64,000 bases of DNA from an uncultured Saccharospirillaceae bacterium (GTDB taxonomy: Bacteria > Pseudomonadota > Gammaproteobacteria > Pseudomonadales > Oceanobacteraceae), in assembly GCA_947503895.1 (NCBI GenBank), contig CANNFT010000001.1:372001-436000 (forward strand), in the 5' to 3' direction. Of this stretch, positions 51,355 to 60,581 are shown piece by piece. Position numbers and translations under genes: made by a program. The number at the start of each line of letters is the position of its first letter. Positions within the stretch are counted from its first letter, which is position 1. Under the pieces are notes generated by a model, which saw only the letters and a program-made list of their open reading frames with translations, was not told where the DNA came from and made no database searches.

Positions 51355-51372
51355 GGAGGCTTCATTGCCTCC
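51355..51372 (+). terminator. short hairpin after hflD
   Basis: GGAGGC (51355-51360) pairs with GCCTCC (51367-51372) around six bases, followed by TCTCTCAT, eight bases past the hflD stop. It is a weak terminator of the rluE-nudJ-mnmA-hflD unit. Confidence 0.5.
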
Positions 51373-51545
51373 TCTCTCATATGCTGCCTCTATTTACTCC
51401 CACAGTTCCACACAGGAGTCATAGCTATAGACTATCACCTTAAGAGCAATAATTGATTTTAGCTATATAAATAAAAGCACTATTCTGACCTCATCTTCAC
51501 ACTCAGTGAACCACTAGCCTTCGAGCATTGACGAGGTAAACCATC

Positions 51546-51716
51546 ATGGCCAAAACGGGATCATTCGCAGTACTTCATTTCAGTGTTGCATTTAGCGTCG
51601 CATACTTATTGACTGGAGATTGGCTGGTCGGCGGAATGATGGCGTTGATCGAACCGATGATCAACACTGTTGCATTTTACTTTCATGAGCAAGCTTGGAG
51701 CCGTCAAGCCGCTTAA
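51546..51716 (+). CDS. DUF2061 small membrane protein
   Basis: A 56-residue frame starts at ATG 51546 with GAGG at 51533-51536 and ends with TAA at 51714-51716. The peptide has SVAYLLTGDWLVGGMMALIEP as two membrane segments joined by the TGDW turn, and VAFYFHEQAWSR at the end, which is the DUF2061 signature (usually yyHERxW). The family has no known function. The last 56 bases overlap the convergent GNAT gene. It is too short for many gene callers. Confidence 0.75.
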   Translation: MAKTGSFAVLHFSVAFSVAYLLTGDWLVGGMMALIEPMINTVAFYFHEQAWSRQAA

Positions 51717-52224
51717 TGGATTGGGTATCAATCCCCATAATGGTCAGACTGTAAAGCTGGCCATCCATTTCAGCGACATCCGGTAGCTTGCCCCACTCGT
51801 GGAATCCGAAACCCGCAAAAAGTTTTATACTGGGAGTATTGTGAGAGAAAATGAGCGCGACCAGTTTGGTTAGCTTTAGTTTTAGACTGATGTCCAGCGC
51901 ATGCTTTAGGAATCGCTTAGCCAAACCCTTGCCTTGCCAATTCGGCGCAATATAAATACTCAGCTCAGCGGTTGCCGCGTACGCTGGTCGACTATGAAAC
52001 GACTCGAAGCTTAACCATCCAACAATCTGCTGCAAGCCTTTGTCGTCGGTTTGTTCGATGACATAAATGGGGTGTCGATCGGGAGATCGATATTGGAACC
52101 ACGGGCGACGCGATTCAACCGATACAGGTTCGGTATCCGCTGTCGCTTGCCGCCCTTTGATAGAGGCATTGTAAATTTCAACTATTTGAGGAAGATCACT
52201 CTCTATCGCGAGTCGCACGCCCAT
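51661..52224 (-). CDS. GNAT acetyltransferase, phosphinothricin-acetyltransferase-like
   Basis: This 187-residue N-acetyltransferase begins VRLAIESDLPQIVEIYNASI, as in Pat/YncA proteins. The acetyl-CoA loop is PNWQGKGLAKRFLKHAL, and FSHNTPSIKLFAGFGFHEWG is the typical late strand and helix. Related enzymes acetylate methionine sulfoximine, phosphinothricin or other amines; the substrate here is unknown. The C-terminal tail is longer than usual and overlaps the convergent DUF2061 gene by 56 bases. Confidence 0.88.
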   Translation of the reverse strand: MGVRLAIESDLPQIVEIYNASIKGRQATADTEPVSVESRRPWFQYRSPDRHPIYVIEQTDDKGLQQIVGWLSFESFHSRPAYAATAELSIYIAPNWQGKGLAKRFLKHALDISLKLKLTKLVALIFSHNTPSIKLFAGFGFHEWGKLPDVAEMDGQLYSLTIMGIDTQSIKRLDGSKLAHESKMQQC

Positions 52225-52342
52225 TCCTTACAATTTAATTAACTTGTTTTTTTTGATTTAACTCGTTAGATCTTCAAAAGCACACCTTGAGCTTGAAAAG
52301 CCCACTCGGCCAAAGCTTAAAGTGACTTTGTGGAGCTGCTTT

Positions 52343-54256
52343 CTATCGGTATGCTGCCTTAGCAAATACATTTTGAATCGAGACTTGTAATGCATCCACA
52401 TCGACGGGCTTAGGCAAGTAGAAGCAACCATGATATTCAATATCTTTGATGGTTGCAGGGTTTATCTCACCGGTTATGACAATCGCGGAGACAGGAGCAT
52501 CAAAGTATTCCTCTATGATCTCTAACGCCTCCAATCCGGTATCCTCCTCAGACAAACGATAATCCGTTAAGACTAAATCGGGTGGAGCGTCCATATCTGT
52601 CAATAATGCATGCACTTCTTTTAAAGATCCTGCCACTTGCACTGCAAAACCCCACTGAGAGGTGGTTGCATTAAGCGCGGTGACAATGCTGGCTTCATCA
52701 TCAATTATAATGATGTTTTTACCTTTAAATGGCTGTTCATCTTTTTCTATTCGTACAACATCTACTTTCAATCCTGCTTTCACTTTCGGCACCAGTAATT
52801 TAAACACGGAACCTTTATGAGGTTGAGATCGTACCGTTAAACGATGATCCAAACCATCCACTAATCGTTTAACAATGGACAGTCCTAAGCCAAACCCAAC
52901 GGATGGATCACTCTGGGCGTCCCGAATTTGATTGTAAGGCTGAAAAATTGATTCGACATTTTCGGGGCTCATTCCGATTCCCGTGTCCCACACTTCAATG
53001 GAAATTTGTTCGCCGCGAGCACGGACTGCGAGCAATATGCCACCTTGATTGGTATATCGAATCGCATTTGCCAATAGGTTACGAATGATTCGGCTTAACA
53101 TCATCGGATCTGAAACCACGAGCACATCGTCAATTGCGCTTCGCAAATGAAGATTTTTATCACTGGCCAATACTTCGAATTCTTTAACGATGCTTTCCAG
53201 TAAAGGCTTCAGCGCTACCTCCTGTTTGTGGATATTGTGCATAATGTTTTCGAGTTTGGATATGTCGAGCAACTCGTCAAATAAATTATTGAGATTACAG
53301 GCAGACTCCGACAGTTTTTCTAAGAATGCTTGACGCTTTATAGCATCTGTTTCATTCATTAAAACATTTGCAAATAAATTAATCGCAGACAGGGGCTGCT
53401 TTAAATCATGACTCACACCTAGAAAGAATTCCTTTATAGCTGTGGAGCGCTCTTCAGCACCTTCGGCTTTATTGTCGCTTTCCTTTTTTTGCTCACGTAA
53501 TTCCTCTGCGGTGTTAAACAATCGCATATTGGTTTCTTGGATAACATGGAGCATTGAGTTGAAGTCTTGCACCAATAAACCGATTTCATCCTGACTGTGC
53601 GCTTTGGCCCGAAGCGAATAATCTTGAGACTCAGAAATTTTCCGAGTCAACGATTGAAGCTGAGTAATGGGCCGCGTGATAAATCGTTGCACCCTTAATG
53701 CAAATAGATAGGCAAAGGCAATAGAAATCAAGAATATCACGCTACTGGCCAATAACTGTTTGATTAAACGAGCCTGAAGCTCCGCTAAACTGGCAGCCAC
53801 CGCAATATGCCCCAATACGCCGCCTCTAAACTCGATAGGTTTAGTGATGACCAATTGATCGTCATCAAACACAAAATCTGAACCACGCCCGAGCGCAGCA
53901 TGTTTAGGGCACGCTTTCGTGCCCGTATTTTCCGCAATATAGCGAGCGAACTCGGTGTGCTTCAAATCGAAAATACAGGCAGACTGGATGGCTTTTTGAA
54001 TGGATAATGAATTTAAATTTGTTCGCGCAGCTTCTGAGTCACCAAACAACAGAGCTGCTGAAGATCGTTTTGCTAAGACGTCTGACAATATGGAAATTTC
54101 TTGGAGGAAGTTTTCTTTATATGTGTGGCGATCATAAACAATAAATAAAGTGATGGCCGTCACCAACGACAGAAAAACGGAAGCAACGACAACCAGTAGA
54201 ATCTTTCTCTGAACATTCAGTCGGCTTTGAAACGGTGGGCTCTTCGAGAATGGCAT
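52343..54256 (-). CDS. CHASE8-HAMP hybrid sensor histidine kinase
   Basis: The 637-residue protein has a transmembrane segment (19-41), a CHASE8-type periplasmic domain (about 47-160, with AKRSSAALLFGDSEAARTNL), a second transmembrane segment (168-188), HAMP, a coiled coil, HisKA with His283 (GVSHDLKQPLS), HATPase with Asn397, DTGIG (424-428) and GFGLGLS, and a C-terminal receiver with Asp565 and Lys616. All catalytic residues are present. CHASE8 is also the sensor of YfiN, which YfiR represses in the periplasm; here a YfiR-like gene ends nine bases upstream. Output is probably phosphotransfer, possibly to the NarL-type regulator at 59761. Confidence 0.9.
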   Translation of the reverse strand: MPFSKSPPFQSRLNVQRKILLVVVASVFLSLVTAITLFIVYDRHTYKENFLQEISILSDVLAKRSSAALLFGDSEAARTNLNSLSIQKAIQSACIFDLKHTEFARYIAENTGTKACPKHAALGRGSDFVFDDDQLVITKPIEFRGGVLGHIAVAASLAELQARLIKQLLASSVIFLISIAFAYLFALRVQRFITRPITQLQSLTRKISESQDYSLRAKAHSQDEIGLLVQDFNSMLHVIQETNMRLFNTAEELREQKKESDNKAEGAEERSTAIKEFFLGVSHDLKQPLSAINLFANVLMNETDAIKRQAFLEKLSESACNLNNLFDELLDISKLENIMHNIHKQEVALKPLLESIVKEFEVLASDKNLHLRSAIDDVLVVSDPMMLSRIIRNLLANAIRYTNQGGILLAVRARGEQISIEVWDTGIGMSPENVESIFQPYNQIRDAQSDPSVGFGLGLSIVKRLVDGLDHRLTVRSQPHKGSVFKLLVPKVKAGLKVDVVRIEKDEQPFKGKNIIIIDDEASIVTALNATTSQWGFAVQVAGSLKEVHALLTDMDAPPDLVLTDYRLSEEDTGLEALEIIEEYFDAPVSAIVITGEINPATIKDIEYHGCFYLPKPVDVDALQVSIQNVFAKAAYR

Positions 54257-54265
54257 TAGGTCGCG

Positions 54266-54823
54266 CTATTCATCACGATTAAGACGCTTTATATTTCGCG
54301 CCAAACTCAACAGGTCTGAGCTAATGAATAATCCCTGCCGCTTCGCGCGATCCAATTCAATATCAAAGCTAATGCGTTCAACTTGATCAATGATATGAAC
54401 AATGCCACCTCGCTCTATAAAATCAGGCTGTTCAGAAATACTTAAGATATACAGATATTTTTTAGAAGGCTTAAACCCTTTTTCTTGAGGTCCAATGAAC
54501 AGCATATGACATTGACCAGAGAAATCTTTTTCAGATGTTTCTTGGCTTACACGCAGTTCACGTTTGCCAATTAAGGCCCCTGACATCGGCATTAAATAGG
54601 GAACAAATGGCACTTCACCCAACAAACAAACCTGCAATGGGCTGTTTTTGTGTTTGAATGCACGATTTGGCCACTGAACAAAATTAGCAAAGTTGTACAC
54701 AAACATTGCTCGAATCTGCTTCTCTCCTTCAGAAGATGCAGTCGATTGAAGCGATATTATGGCGCACATGATGAGCGCAAAAAACCTTAAAAATGTGGGC
54801 TTACAAACATACAGCCGTCTCAT
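54266..54823 (-). CDS. YfiR-family periplasmic protein (DUF4154)
   Basis: The 185-residue protein has a signal peptide (cut near LQSTASSEG) and the YfiR family pattern: EKQIRAMFVYNFANFVQWPN, then PLQVCLLGEVPF, CHMLFIGP and late SFDIELDRAKRQGLFISSDLLSLA. In Pseudomonas YfiR holds the CHASE8 diguanylate cyclase YfiN inactive from the periplasm. Here the next gene encodes a CHASE8 histidine kinase, so it probably represses or senses for that kinase. Two cysteines (in QVCLLG and QCHMLF) could form the redox-sensitive disulfide known in YfiR. It touches the tpsA stop. Confidence 0.88.
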   Translation of the reverse strand: MRRLYVCKPTFLRFFALIMCAIISLQSTASSEGEKQIRAMFVYNFANFVQWPNRAFKHKNSPLQVCLLGEVPFVPYLMPMSGALIGKRELRVSQETSEKDFSGQCHMLFIGPQEKGFKPSKKYLYILSISEQPDFIERGGIVHIIDQVERISFDIELDRAKRQGLFISSDLLSLARNIKRLNRDE

Positions 54824-57800
54824 TATTCTGCCTTTTTCATGGCACCGCCAATTAAAAATCGGCCCAAAAACTCGCCGATCTCTGCCTTTACCTTGCAGCG
54901 TTTTTCATGAGCATTGCTTGCGTCACACCCAGAAATTGCACCGCTGATGGCCAAGTTTACATTAGGTTCCGAGTCTTTGCTTTCCACAATATCGGATTGC
55001 GCATCTCGTAGCGCGTGATTGTCATCCCGATGATGCTCATCTGATTCTACAGCTCCAATGATATCAATGATGCGCGTTCCCGTTCCCTGACCTTCGCTCG
55101 TCGGTAAGTCAACATCAGGAGGCAAGACAACATCACGATTAAACACCAAATTTCTCCCATCGCCGGTTTGTACCTGACCCGCCAAAGTGATGTAAGGATC
55201 AACCACTGCATCACTGACTGCATCTCCACTTTGATTAGCTATACGGATGGTCGTTGGCGACAAAATAGACACAGCGCCGGCGTTATTAATATTGCCGCTT
55301 CCATTTGTAATGTCGATCACCATATCCCCACCCAACACTTCTATCAGGGTGGAACCGCCTCCAAATGTGAGCGCGTTGGTGTTGCTGACTGTTCCAATCT
55401 GCTGAACAGCAAATTGCGCATTATCAAAGCCTATATCCTGAGAAAAACCGGCTTCTTGACTGCCATCAACTCGAATATTCAGAGCGCCTCCACCACCAAA
55501 TATTGCCTGTTGCCGGTAACCTAGATACATCCATCCTCCTTCAACATTATCTTGGTTCTGGTCCTGTACACGAATTTGATCTAGCAGATTGATCGATCCG
55601 TTAAACGTCAGGTGTGCATAACCATCATGCACATTCAAACTCATTCCATCAGCGTTCAAATCTCGTATTTCGTGAGCAGTATTATGACCAATCACTCGCA
55701 AGTGGCTGCGACTACCGCTTAGCGTCATATCGATGGCATCCGCATCGGTTGCGAGTTCCGTTGTCATATCTGATACTCCGGACTCAAATACCACTTGATC
55801 CGCAAAAATTCTGAGCTGATGATCTTGGTCGCGAATGTCAGCGCCCTTCAATGAAATATTGCCCGCAAGATCTAAGTGATCGGCAATGATGATGTCACTC
55901 GTGGGAGTATCTACGTTCAGCGAAATTTGATCGTTATTGCCGACAGTATCTTTAATGGATTTTCTAATGCGAATATCGGTTCCCGAATCGGCCGTTATTC
56001 CAATCACTGAGCCGTTTCCATTATTGATATCAATGGTATTCAGCGCGAGTTGATTACCTTTGCCATGCAGGTGAATTTGCTGATTATTTTGTTGCAAGCT
56101 GAGTGTGATTTCAGCATCGTCCACCTCAATCGCTGAAGTCGAGCTGACACCACCAATATTACCTGCAACATTAAACGTTAATTGACCACCTCCCAGTAAT
56201 AAATCGGTATGAGCATCTCCTCCGTCGGTAACATTGCCGCTGGTGTTAATTGATACATCACCACCATTAGAGTCGATATGACTTATCTGCACGTCTGAGT
56301 TTGCAGTGAGTTGAATATCACCACCACCGCTTCGTATTTGGACGCCATTGGATTGAACTATGCCACCGCCCGCATTAAGAATGAGATGTGTTTGATCAGC
56401 CGTTGCGGAATCGCCATCCAATATATCGTTTTGAATAAGAATGTCGCCCGCCGCTTGGAGGGTAAGTGTGTTGTTATTTGTGTCATCTAAATTTATGGCT
56501 TCTTCAACTGTAATGTCGCCATTTTCCGCCCCTGCGCCTGTCGTGAGGACGATAACGCTGCCATTTTTTAAATTACTCTCGAGCTGCGATGCAAGAATAT
56601 TGGCGGAAGTAGAGGTCGTTTGAAAAGTGCTACCCGTCGTTGTATTTTGGCTCGGTCGATTTGAGATGGTGACATTAAATGGGTCAATCAGGAATGTGCC
56701 ATTTTCTGTCCCGCCCGCTGTATTGACACTGCCATATACCTCTATATGTTGATGCCCAGAGACATCAACAAATCCCCCGCTGCCCGACGCTGTTCCTCCT
56801 TTAGCCTCAATCTCAGCGCCCTCTCGAAATAAAACCGTCTGAGGCGAGAAAAAGACGATACTGCCACCGTCCCCGTTGAGCGTGCCTGCATTAGCCTGAG
56901 TCATACTCCCAGCAGACAAAGACGCTACTTCACTGGCTAAAACGCTTATTTTTCCACCATTATTAAAGTCGGTGCCGTTTGCTGAAAGTGAACCCTGTTG
57001 CGCGATGCGATTCGCTTCTATCGAAATGGAGCCCGCAGATTGAGGCACTGAAGGCACATGGGTAGAACGGCTGGCATCTCGGGACACATCTATTTCACCG
57101 TTATTAATTACATCTCCGTTTGTGGCTTGAATAACGATATTGCCATTTTCTTCAAATACAGCATTCGCTTGTATGACGCCATCATTGTTCACAGCGGTTT
57201 GATACAGTCGCTCCCTAAAATTCGCGCCAATATTAATTTGACCACCATCGCTTTTGATGAGTCCTTGGTTATGTATCACACCACGGTCAACAGCATCTGT
57301 TTTTTCAATAGCAAATTTGTCTCCCGCCACCTGTACCCATGCAGCATTGGCTATTTGTACCGAGAGTTGACCACCAGCACTTTCAATGACGCCTTTATTC
57401 AAAATCTCAGGTGCAATAAGTAATAACGTTCCGTGAGATGCGGCCTGAATAAGACCTTCATTCCGAAGCGAATTGTTAGACGCTCCAAATTGAACGCGTT
57501 GACCATCCACTGAGTCTATGGGCATGGTTGTGAGCAGTAAGCTGGATGCATCCACACTTCCATGCTCCCCAATTAACAGACCGCCCGGGCTAGATATAAT
57601 CATTTTGGCATCTGCTGACACCTTGCCATAAATTTGACTCGGATCAGCCGACTGCACTTCGTTGACAACAAGCCACTGGTGATGAGGTTGTATAAAGTGC
57701 ACCGACTCGTCTTGACCCACATTAAATGTGTCGTGCTGGAGATGCAGAAACTCAGTGTCTTGCTGGACCTGCATTTGATGACCGTCCTGCACAATATCCG

Positions 57801-57975
57801 CCGAACCTGAGATAACCTCACTTCCCGAGGGCAATGCCAAGGTTGGCGAAGCGCATACAGAAAACAACGCCATAAGACACCCGCTAACCCTACCCGTCAT
57901 GACAGATTGAGCACTGATATATTGCCGCATGGAATTGATCATATATTTACCTAAATTTAATGTGCTCATGATCAA
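54823..57975 (-). CDS. TpsA-type exoprotein with filamentous-haemagglutinin N-terminal domain
   Basis: The 1050-residue secreted protein has an extended signal peptide (to SPTLA, residue 47) and a TPS domain: DTFNVGQDESVHF, VVNEVQSADPSQIYGKV and SSPGGLLIG (128-136, standing for the usual NPNG-I motif). A long beta-helix of 'I.a.nGdv.n.G.i' type repeats follows, rich in Asn, Gly and Ser. The mature part has only two cysteines, Cys1017 and Cys1027, near the end, like the disulfide loop that anchors HMW1 to its transporter. It is probably a cell-bound adhesin. Its start overlaps the end of tpsB by four bases. Confidence 0.9.
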   Translation of the reverse strand: MIMSTLNLGKYMINSMRQYISAQSVMTGRVSGCLMALFSVCASPTLALPSGSEVISGSADIVQDGHQMQVQQDTEFLHLQHDTFNVGQDESVHFIQPHHQWLVVNEVQSADPSQIYGKVSADAKMIISSPGGLLIGEHGSVDASSLLLTTMPIDSVDGQRVQFGASNNSLRNEGLIQAASHGTLLLIAPEILNKGVIESAGGQLSVQIANAAWVQVAGDKFAIEKTDAVDRGVIHNQGLIKSDGGQINIGANFRERLYQTAVNNDGVIQANAVFEENGNIVIQATNGDVINNGEIDVSRDASRSTHVPSVPQSAGSISIEANRIAQQGSLSANGTDFNNGGKISVLASEVASLSAGSMTQANAGTLNGDGGSIVFFSPQTVLFREGAEIEAKGGTASGSGGFVDVSGHQHIEVYGSVNTAGGTENGTFLIDPFNVTISNRPSQNTTTGSTFQTTSTSANILASQLESNLKNGSVIVLTTGAGAENGDITVEEAINLDDTNNNTLTLQAAGDILIQNDILDGDSATADQTHLILNAGGGIVQSNGVQIRSGGGDIQLTANSDVQISHIDSNGGDVSINTSGNVTDGGDAHTDLLLGGGQLTFNVAGNIGGVSSTSAIEVDDAEITLSLQQNNQQIHLHGKGNQLALNTIDINNGNGSVIGITADSGTDIRIRKSIKDTVGNNDQISLNVDTPTSDIIIADHLDLAGNISLKGADIRDQDHQLRIFADQVVFESGVSDMTTELATDADAIDMTLSGSRSHLRVIGHNTAHEIRDLNADGMSLNVHDGYAHLTFNGSINLLDQIRVQDQNQDNVEGGWMYLGYRQQAIFGGGGALNIRVDGSQEAGFSQDIGFDNAQFAVQQIGTVSNTNALTFGGGSTLIEVLGGDMVIDITNGSGNINNAGAVSILSPTTIRIANQSGDAVSDAVVDPYITLAGQVQTGDGRNLVFNRDVVLPPDVDLPTSEGQGTGTRIIDIIGAVESDEHHRDDNHALRDAQSDIVESKDSEPNVNLAISGAISGCDASNAHEKRCKVKAEIGEFLGRFLIGGAMKKAE

Positions 57976-59603
57976 CCATCAAATTGATAACGAATATTAG
58001 CCAGCATTGTCGTCTCTCGATCTAACGATAAGTCTCCCACTGAATTTTCATGGCCCGTGGAAACCGTCATGCTCACCATCCAAGGTCGCGCGCCTTTTGC
58101 ATCGAGTCCGAAACCGTATCCAGAAAGCTGAGTCTCCGTATAGGCCGCGCCGGTTTTTCGTTGCCCCCACCCATAGTCATATAATACGTAAGGTTTCCAT
58201 CGCACATTAAAACCCGTGAAGGGGAGATTCAATTGTAATTGCGTAACGATGCCTTGGTCGGCTCCAAATACACCGGCCTCATATGCCCGCACCCGGCCAT
58301 GACCAGTGAGTGACATTTTATCCGCACTTGGCAACGCTAAATCGCTGTATTGAAGAGACACTTGTGCACTGAGACGTATTAATTTACCCGTATTAAACCG
58401 AAACAAAGACAAGCCTGCGCTCAGATCAGCGGCCAGCTTGGGATACCAATCTATCTCATCATCACTCCCGCCTTCAGAGCTGGGCGTGGAATCGTTTACG
58501 TTTTCGTCCAGTTTACGACTCGCTTGAATGGACCAGACCTGATTAAAGTAATGCCGCGATATTTCATGGTATCGAGCAGCCGCCCATTGATAGCCCAGCG
58601 AAATGGATTTCTCTTTTTGATCAAATACACCTTGAAACTCATCCGATGAAAGTTCGGATTGCCGTCCTTCTAAAAACACTTCATGACTCATACTGCCTTC
58701 AGAGTTTCTACCCAATTTGTGTCGATACCCCATTCGAGCGCTCTCATATTGGCCATTCAAATCGAGAAACGACAGCTCTTCCCCCATCTGATATTGATTC
58801 TGGAAGTAACCCAGCGTGATCACACCTCTCGCCCCCATATATTTCTCATAATTAATGGCACCAAAACGATTACTCTCGTGTTCGACGGATTGGACGAAAC
58901 TGACATGAAGCGCATCATTCCACCCTATCGGATTCCTAGCCGTGGCCCGAATCGATAACCTATCTGACCCCACGGATGCGGAGCCATAGTTATCTAATTG
59001 TAATGCGAGAGAATACGGTGACGTTTCTTGAACGTTCAGATTTAGGCGCGTTTCCCCTGGCTGAACACCTCGTGAGAAATAAGCAAATATGTCTCGATTT
59101 GGGTGATCATTGAGTAACAGAATGGTTTCTTCCAACTTTGGCTTGAACACGGGTTCGCCTAGCTGCGATACCAGTTCTGCTCGTATGTCTTTTTCACTGC
59201 TTGGCGTAGCATTACGTACTTGAATGTCGGCTAGCCGATCCTCTCTAATTTGAATCGTGACTACTTTATTTCTAATCGTCTGTTTTGGGACAATGGCCGA
59301 GACGAAGGTGAAACCATTTTCTTGGTAATGGCGAGATAGCCTATAAGCAATATCTTGGACATCCTGCAAAGATAGCCTAGGTGTCGGGAAGCGCTCAGCT
59401 CGGTAGTCATTCGCCAGCCGATTAATGGATTCTTGAGAAATATTGCGAGATGGTCGCGCATTAACGCCCGTGACTTCGATACGTTCCACGGTGAAAGACT
59501 GGATGCGTGTCTTAGCCGAAAGTGCTTCGCTAGAACCTAAAAGTAGAGAGATCTTGATCACGAAAAATAAAGTTGTACGCAATATTAAAACTGAGATATT
59601 CAA
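57972..59603 (-). CDS. TpsB outer-membrane transporter (ShlB/FhaC/HecB family)
   Basis: TpsB exports its TpsA partner across the outer membrane. The 543-residue protein has a signal peptide, a POTRA region starting FTVERIEVTGVNA, a second POTRA, and a 16-strand barrel (LALQLDNYGSASVGSDRLSI, then LGYQWAAARY and a final strand ending TMLANIRYQFDG with the terminal aromatic pattern). The VRAYEAGVFGADQG loop is the VRGY/F-type motif of strand-tip loop L6. It is the first gene of the operon tpsB-tpsA-yfiR-kinase; the 157 bases before it hold the promoter. Confidence 0.92.
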   Translation of the reverse strand: MNISVLILRTTLFFVIKISLLLGSSEALSAKTRIQSFTVERIEVTGVNARPSRNISQESINRLANDYRAERFPTPRLSLQDVQDIAYRLSRHYQENGFTFVSAIVPKQTIRNKVVTIQIREDRLADIQVRNATPSSEKDIRAELVSQLGEPVFKPKLEETILLLNDHPNRDIFAYFSRGVQPGETRLNLNVQETSPYSLALQLDNYGSASVGSDRLSIRATARNPIGWNDALHVSFVQSVEHESNRFGAINYEKYMGARGVITLGYFQNQYQMGEELSFLDLNGQYESARMGYRHKLGRNSEGSMSHEVFLEGRQSELSSDEFQGVFDQKEKSISLGYQWAAARYHEISRHYFNQVWSIQASRKLDENVNDSTPSSEGGSDDEIDWYPKLAADLSAGLSLFRFNTGKLIRLSAQVSLQYSDLALPSADKMSLTGHGRVRAYEAGVFGADQGIVTQLQLNLPFTGFNVRWKPYVLYDYGWGQRKTGAAYTETQLSGYGFGLDAKGARPWMVSMTVSTGHENSVGDLSLDRETTMLANIRYQFDG

Positions 59604-59760
59604 TAAATTACACCTATTTTCCGCAACCCAAGCTATGGATACAGCGAATTTAGCAACCCTTCAAGCAACCTAAAATTACCACTGATTTAAAACCTGACAC
59701 AGCACACACATTCCTGAAGTCTACGTTATTTTCAACGTATTCGATCACGCATTGTGGGTG

Positions 59761-60372
59761 TTAAATAATAAGACCCAGTTGGCGCGCGGCGTTTATGGCT
59801 TGCGTTCTATTGGTAGCAGAAAGCTCATCAAAGATAGCCGTAATGTGTGTTTTCACCGTGCCAACCGAAATATGTAGATTCTCAGCAATTTGCTTATTGG
59901 CATGCCCTTCTGCCATGGCACGCAGTACATCTAACTGACGGGGTGTGAGCTTTGAGATGTGCTTATCTAGACGCTGCTGACTGATCAGTTCTGCAGGGAA
60001 ATATTGACCACCAGCGAGCAAAATCTGTACAGCACTGGTGACGACTTCCGTGGCACTGGATTTTGGAATGTAACCTTTCGCGCCTTTGTCCATCAGCGCA
60101 CCAACAACAGCAGGGTCTTCATTCGCCGAAATAACACAGACTTTGACTTTAGGATATTGCTCTAACACCGTGAAGACAAAACTCAGCCCTTCATTACCCG
60201 GCATATTCAGATCCAATAGCGCTAATTCAATATCTTTGTTTCTCTGCAATTGAGTGAGCGCCTGAGGCGTTGAATCGGCTTCGAGAATGGTGAGGTGGTC
60301 CAACTTCTGTTCTAGGATCGCTCTCAACCCCAAACGAAATAAACCGTGATCATCTGCAATCAATATCTTCAT
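59761..60372 (-). CDS. NarL/FixJ-type response regulator
   Basis: The 203-residue protein has a receiver domain with Asp7, Asp8 and the phosphoacceptor Asp54 (LLDLNMPG), and a LuxR-type helix-turn-helix near residues 138-200 (LTPRQLDVLRAMAEGHANKQIAENL, read in two parts, with VGTVKTHITAIF). It lies upstream of and in line with tpsB, so it is the natural partner of the hybrid kinase at the far end of the locus and a likely activator of the tps operon. A hybrid kinase would need a phosphotransfer step or direct kinase-to-regulator transfer, since no Hpt domain is encoded here. Confidence 0.92.
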   Translation of the reverse strand: MKILIADDHGLFRLGLRAILEQKLDHLTILEADSTPQALTQLQRNKDIELALLDLNMPGNEGLSFVFTVLEQYPKVKVCVISANEDPAVVGALMDKGAKGYIPKSSATEVVTSAVQILLAGGQYFPAELISQQRLDKHISKLTPRQLDVLRAMAEGHANKQIAENLHISVGTVKTHITAIFDELSATNRTQAINAARQLGLII

Positions 60373-60408
60373 GAATACTTTTTCTATGTGAGCTCGTCAG
60401 CCAAACGG

Positions 60409-60422
60409 TCTTCTTAAGAAGA
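60409..60422. promoter_or_regulatory. 14-bp perfect palindrome upstream of the response-regulator gene
   Basis: TCTTCTTAAGAAGA is a perfect palindrome 37 bases before the regulator's ATG. It is a candidate site for autoregulation or for another dimeric factor. Confidence 0.4.
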
Positions 60423-60563
60423 GCGATCTCCCCCTCCTTCCCATGGATAGCTGTTTGAGCATTATCTTGTGGGCACAAGTGTTTACCCCTTGCGCACCAT
60501 CATTATCACTCACATTAGATGATATTTCATGGTCATAGGTATAGAACCCAAAGGATGATTAAA

Positions 60564-60581
60564 CTACGACTTTAGTCATAG
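60564..60581. promoter_or_regulatory. 18-bp inverted repeat
   Basis: CTACGACT and AGTCATAG match at seven of eight positions around TT, about 190 bases before the regulator's ATG. NarL/FixJ proteins often bind short inverted repeats of this size; the link is speculative. Confidence 0.3.
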
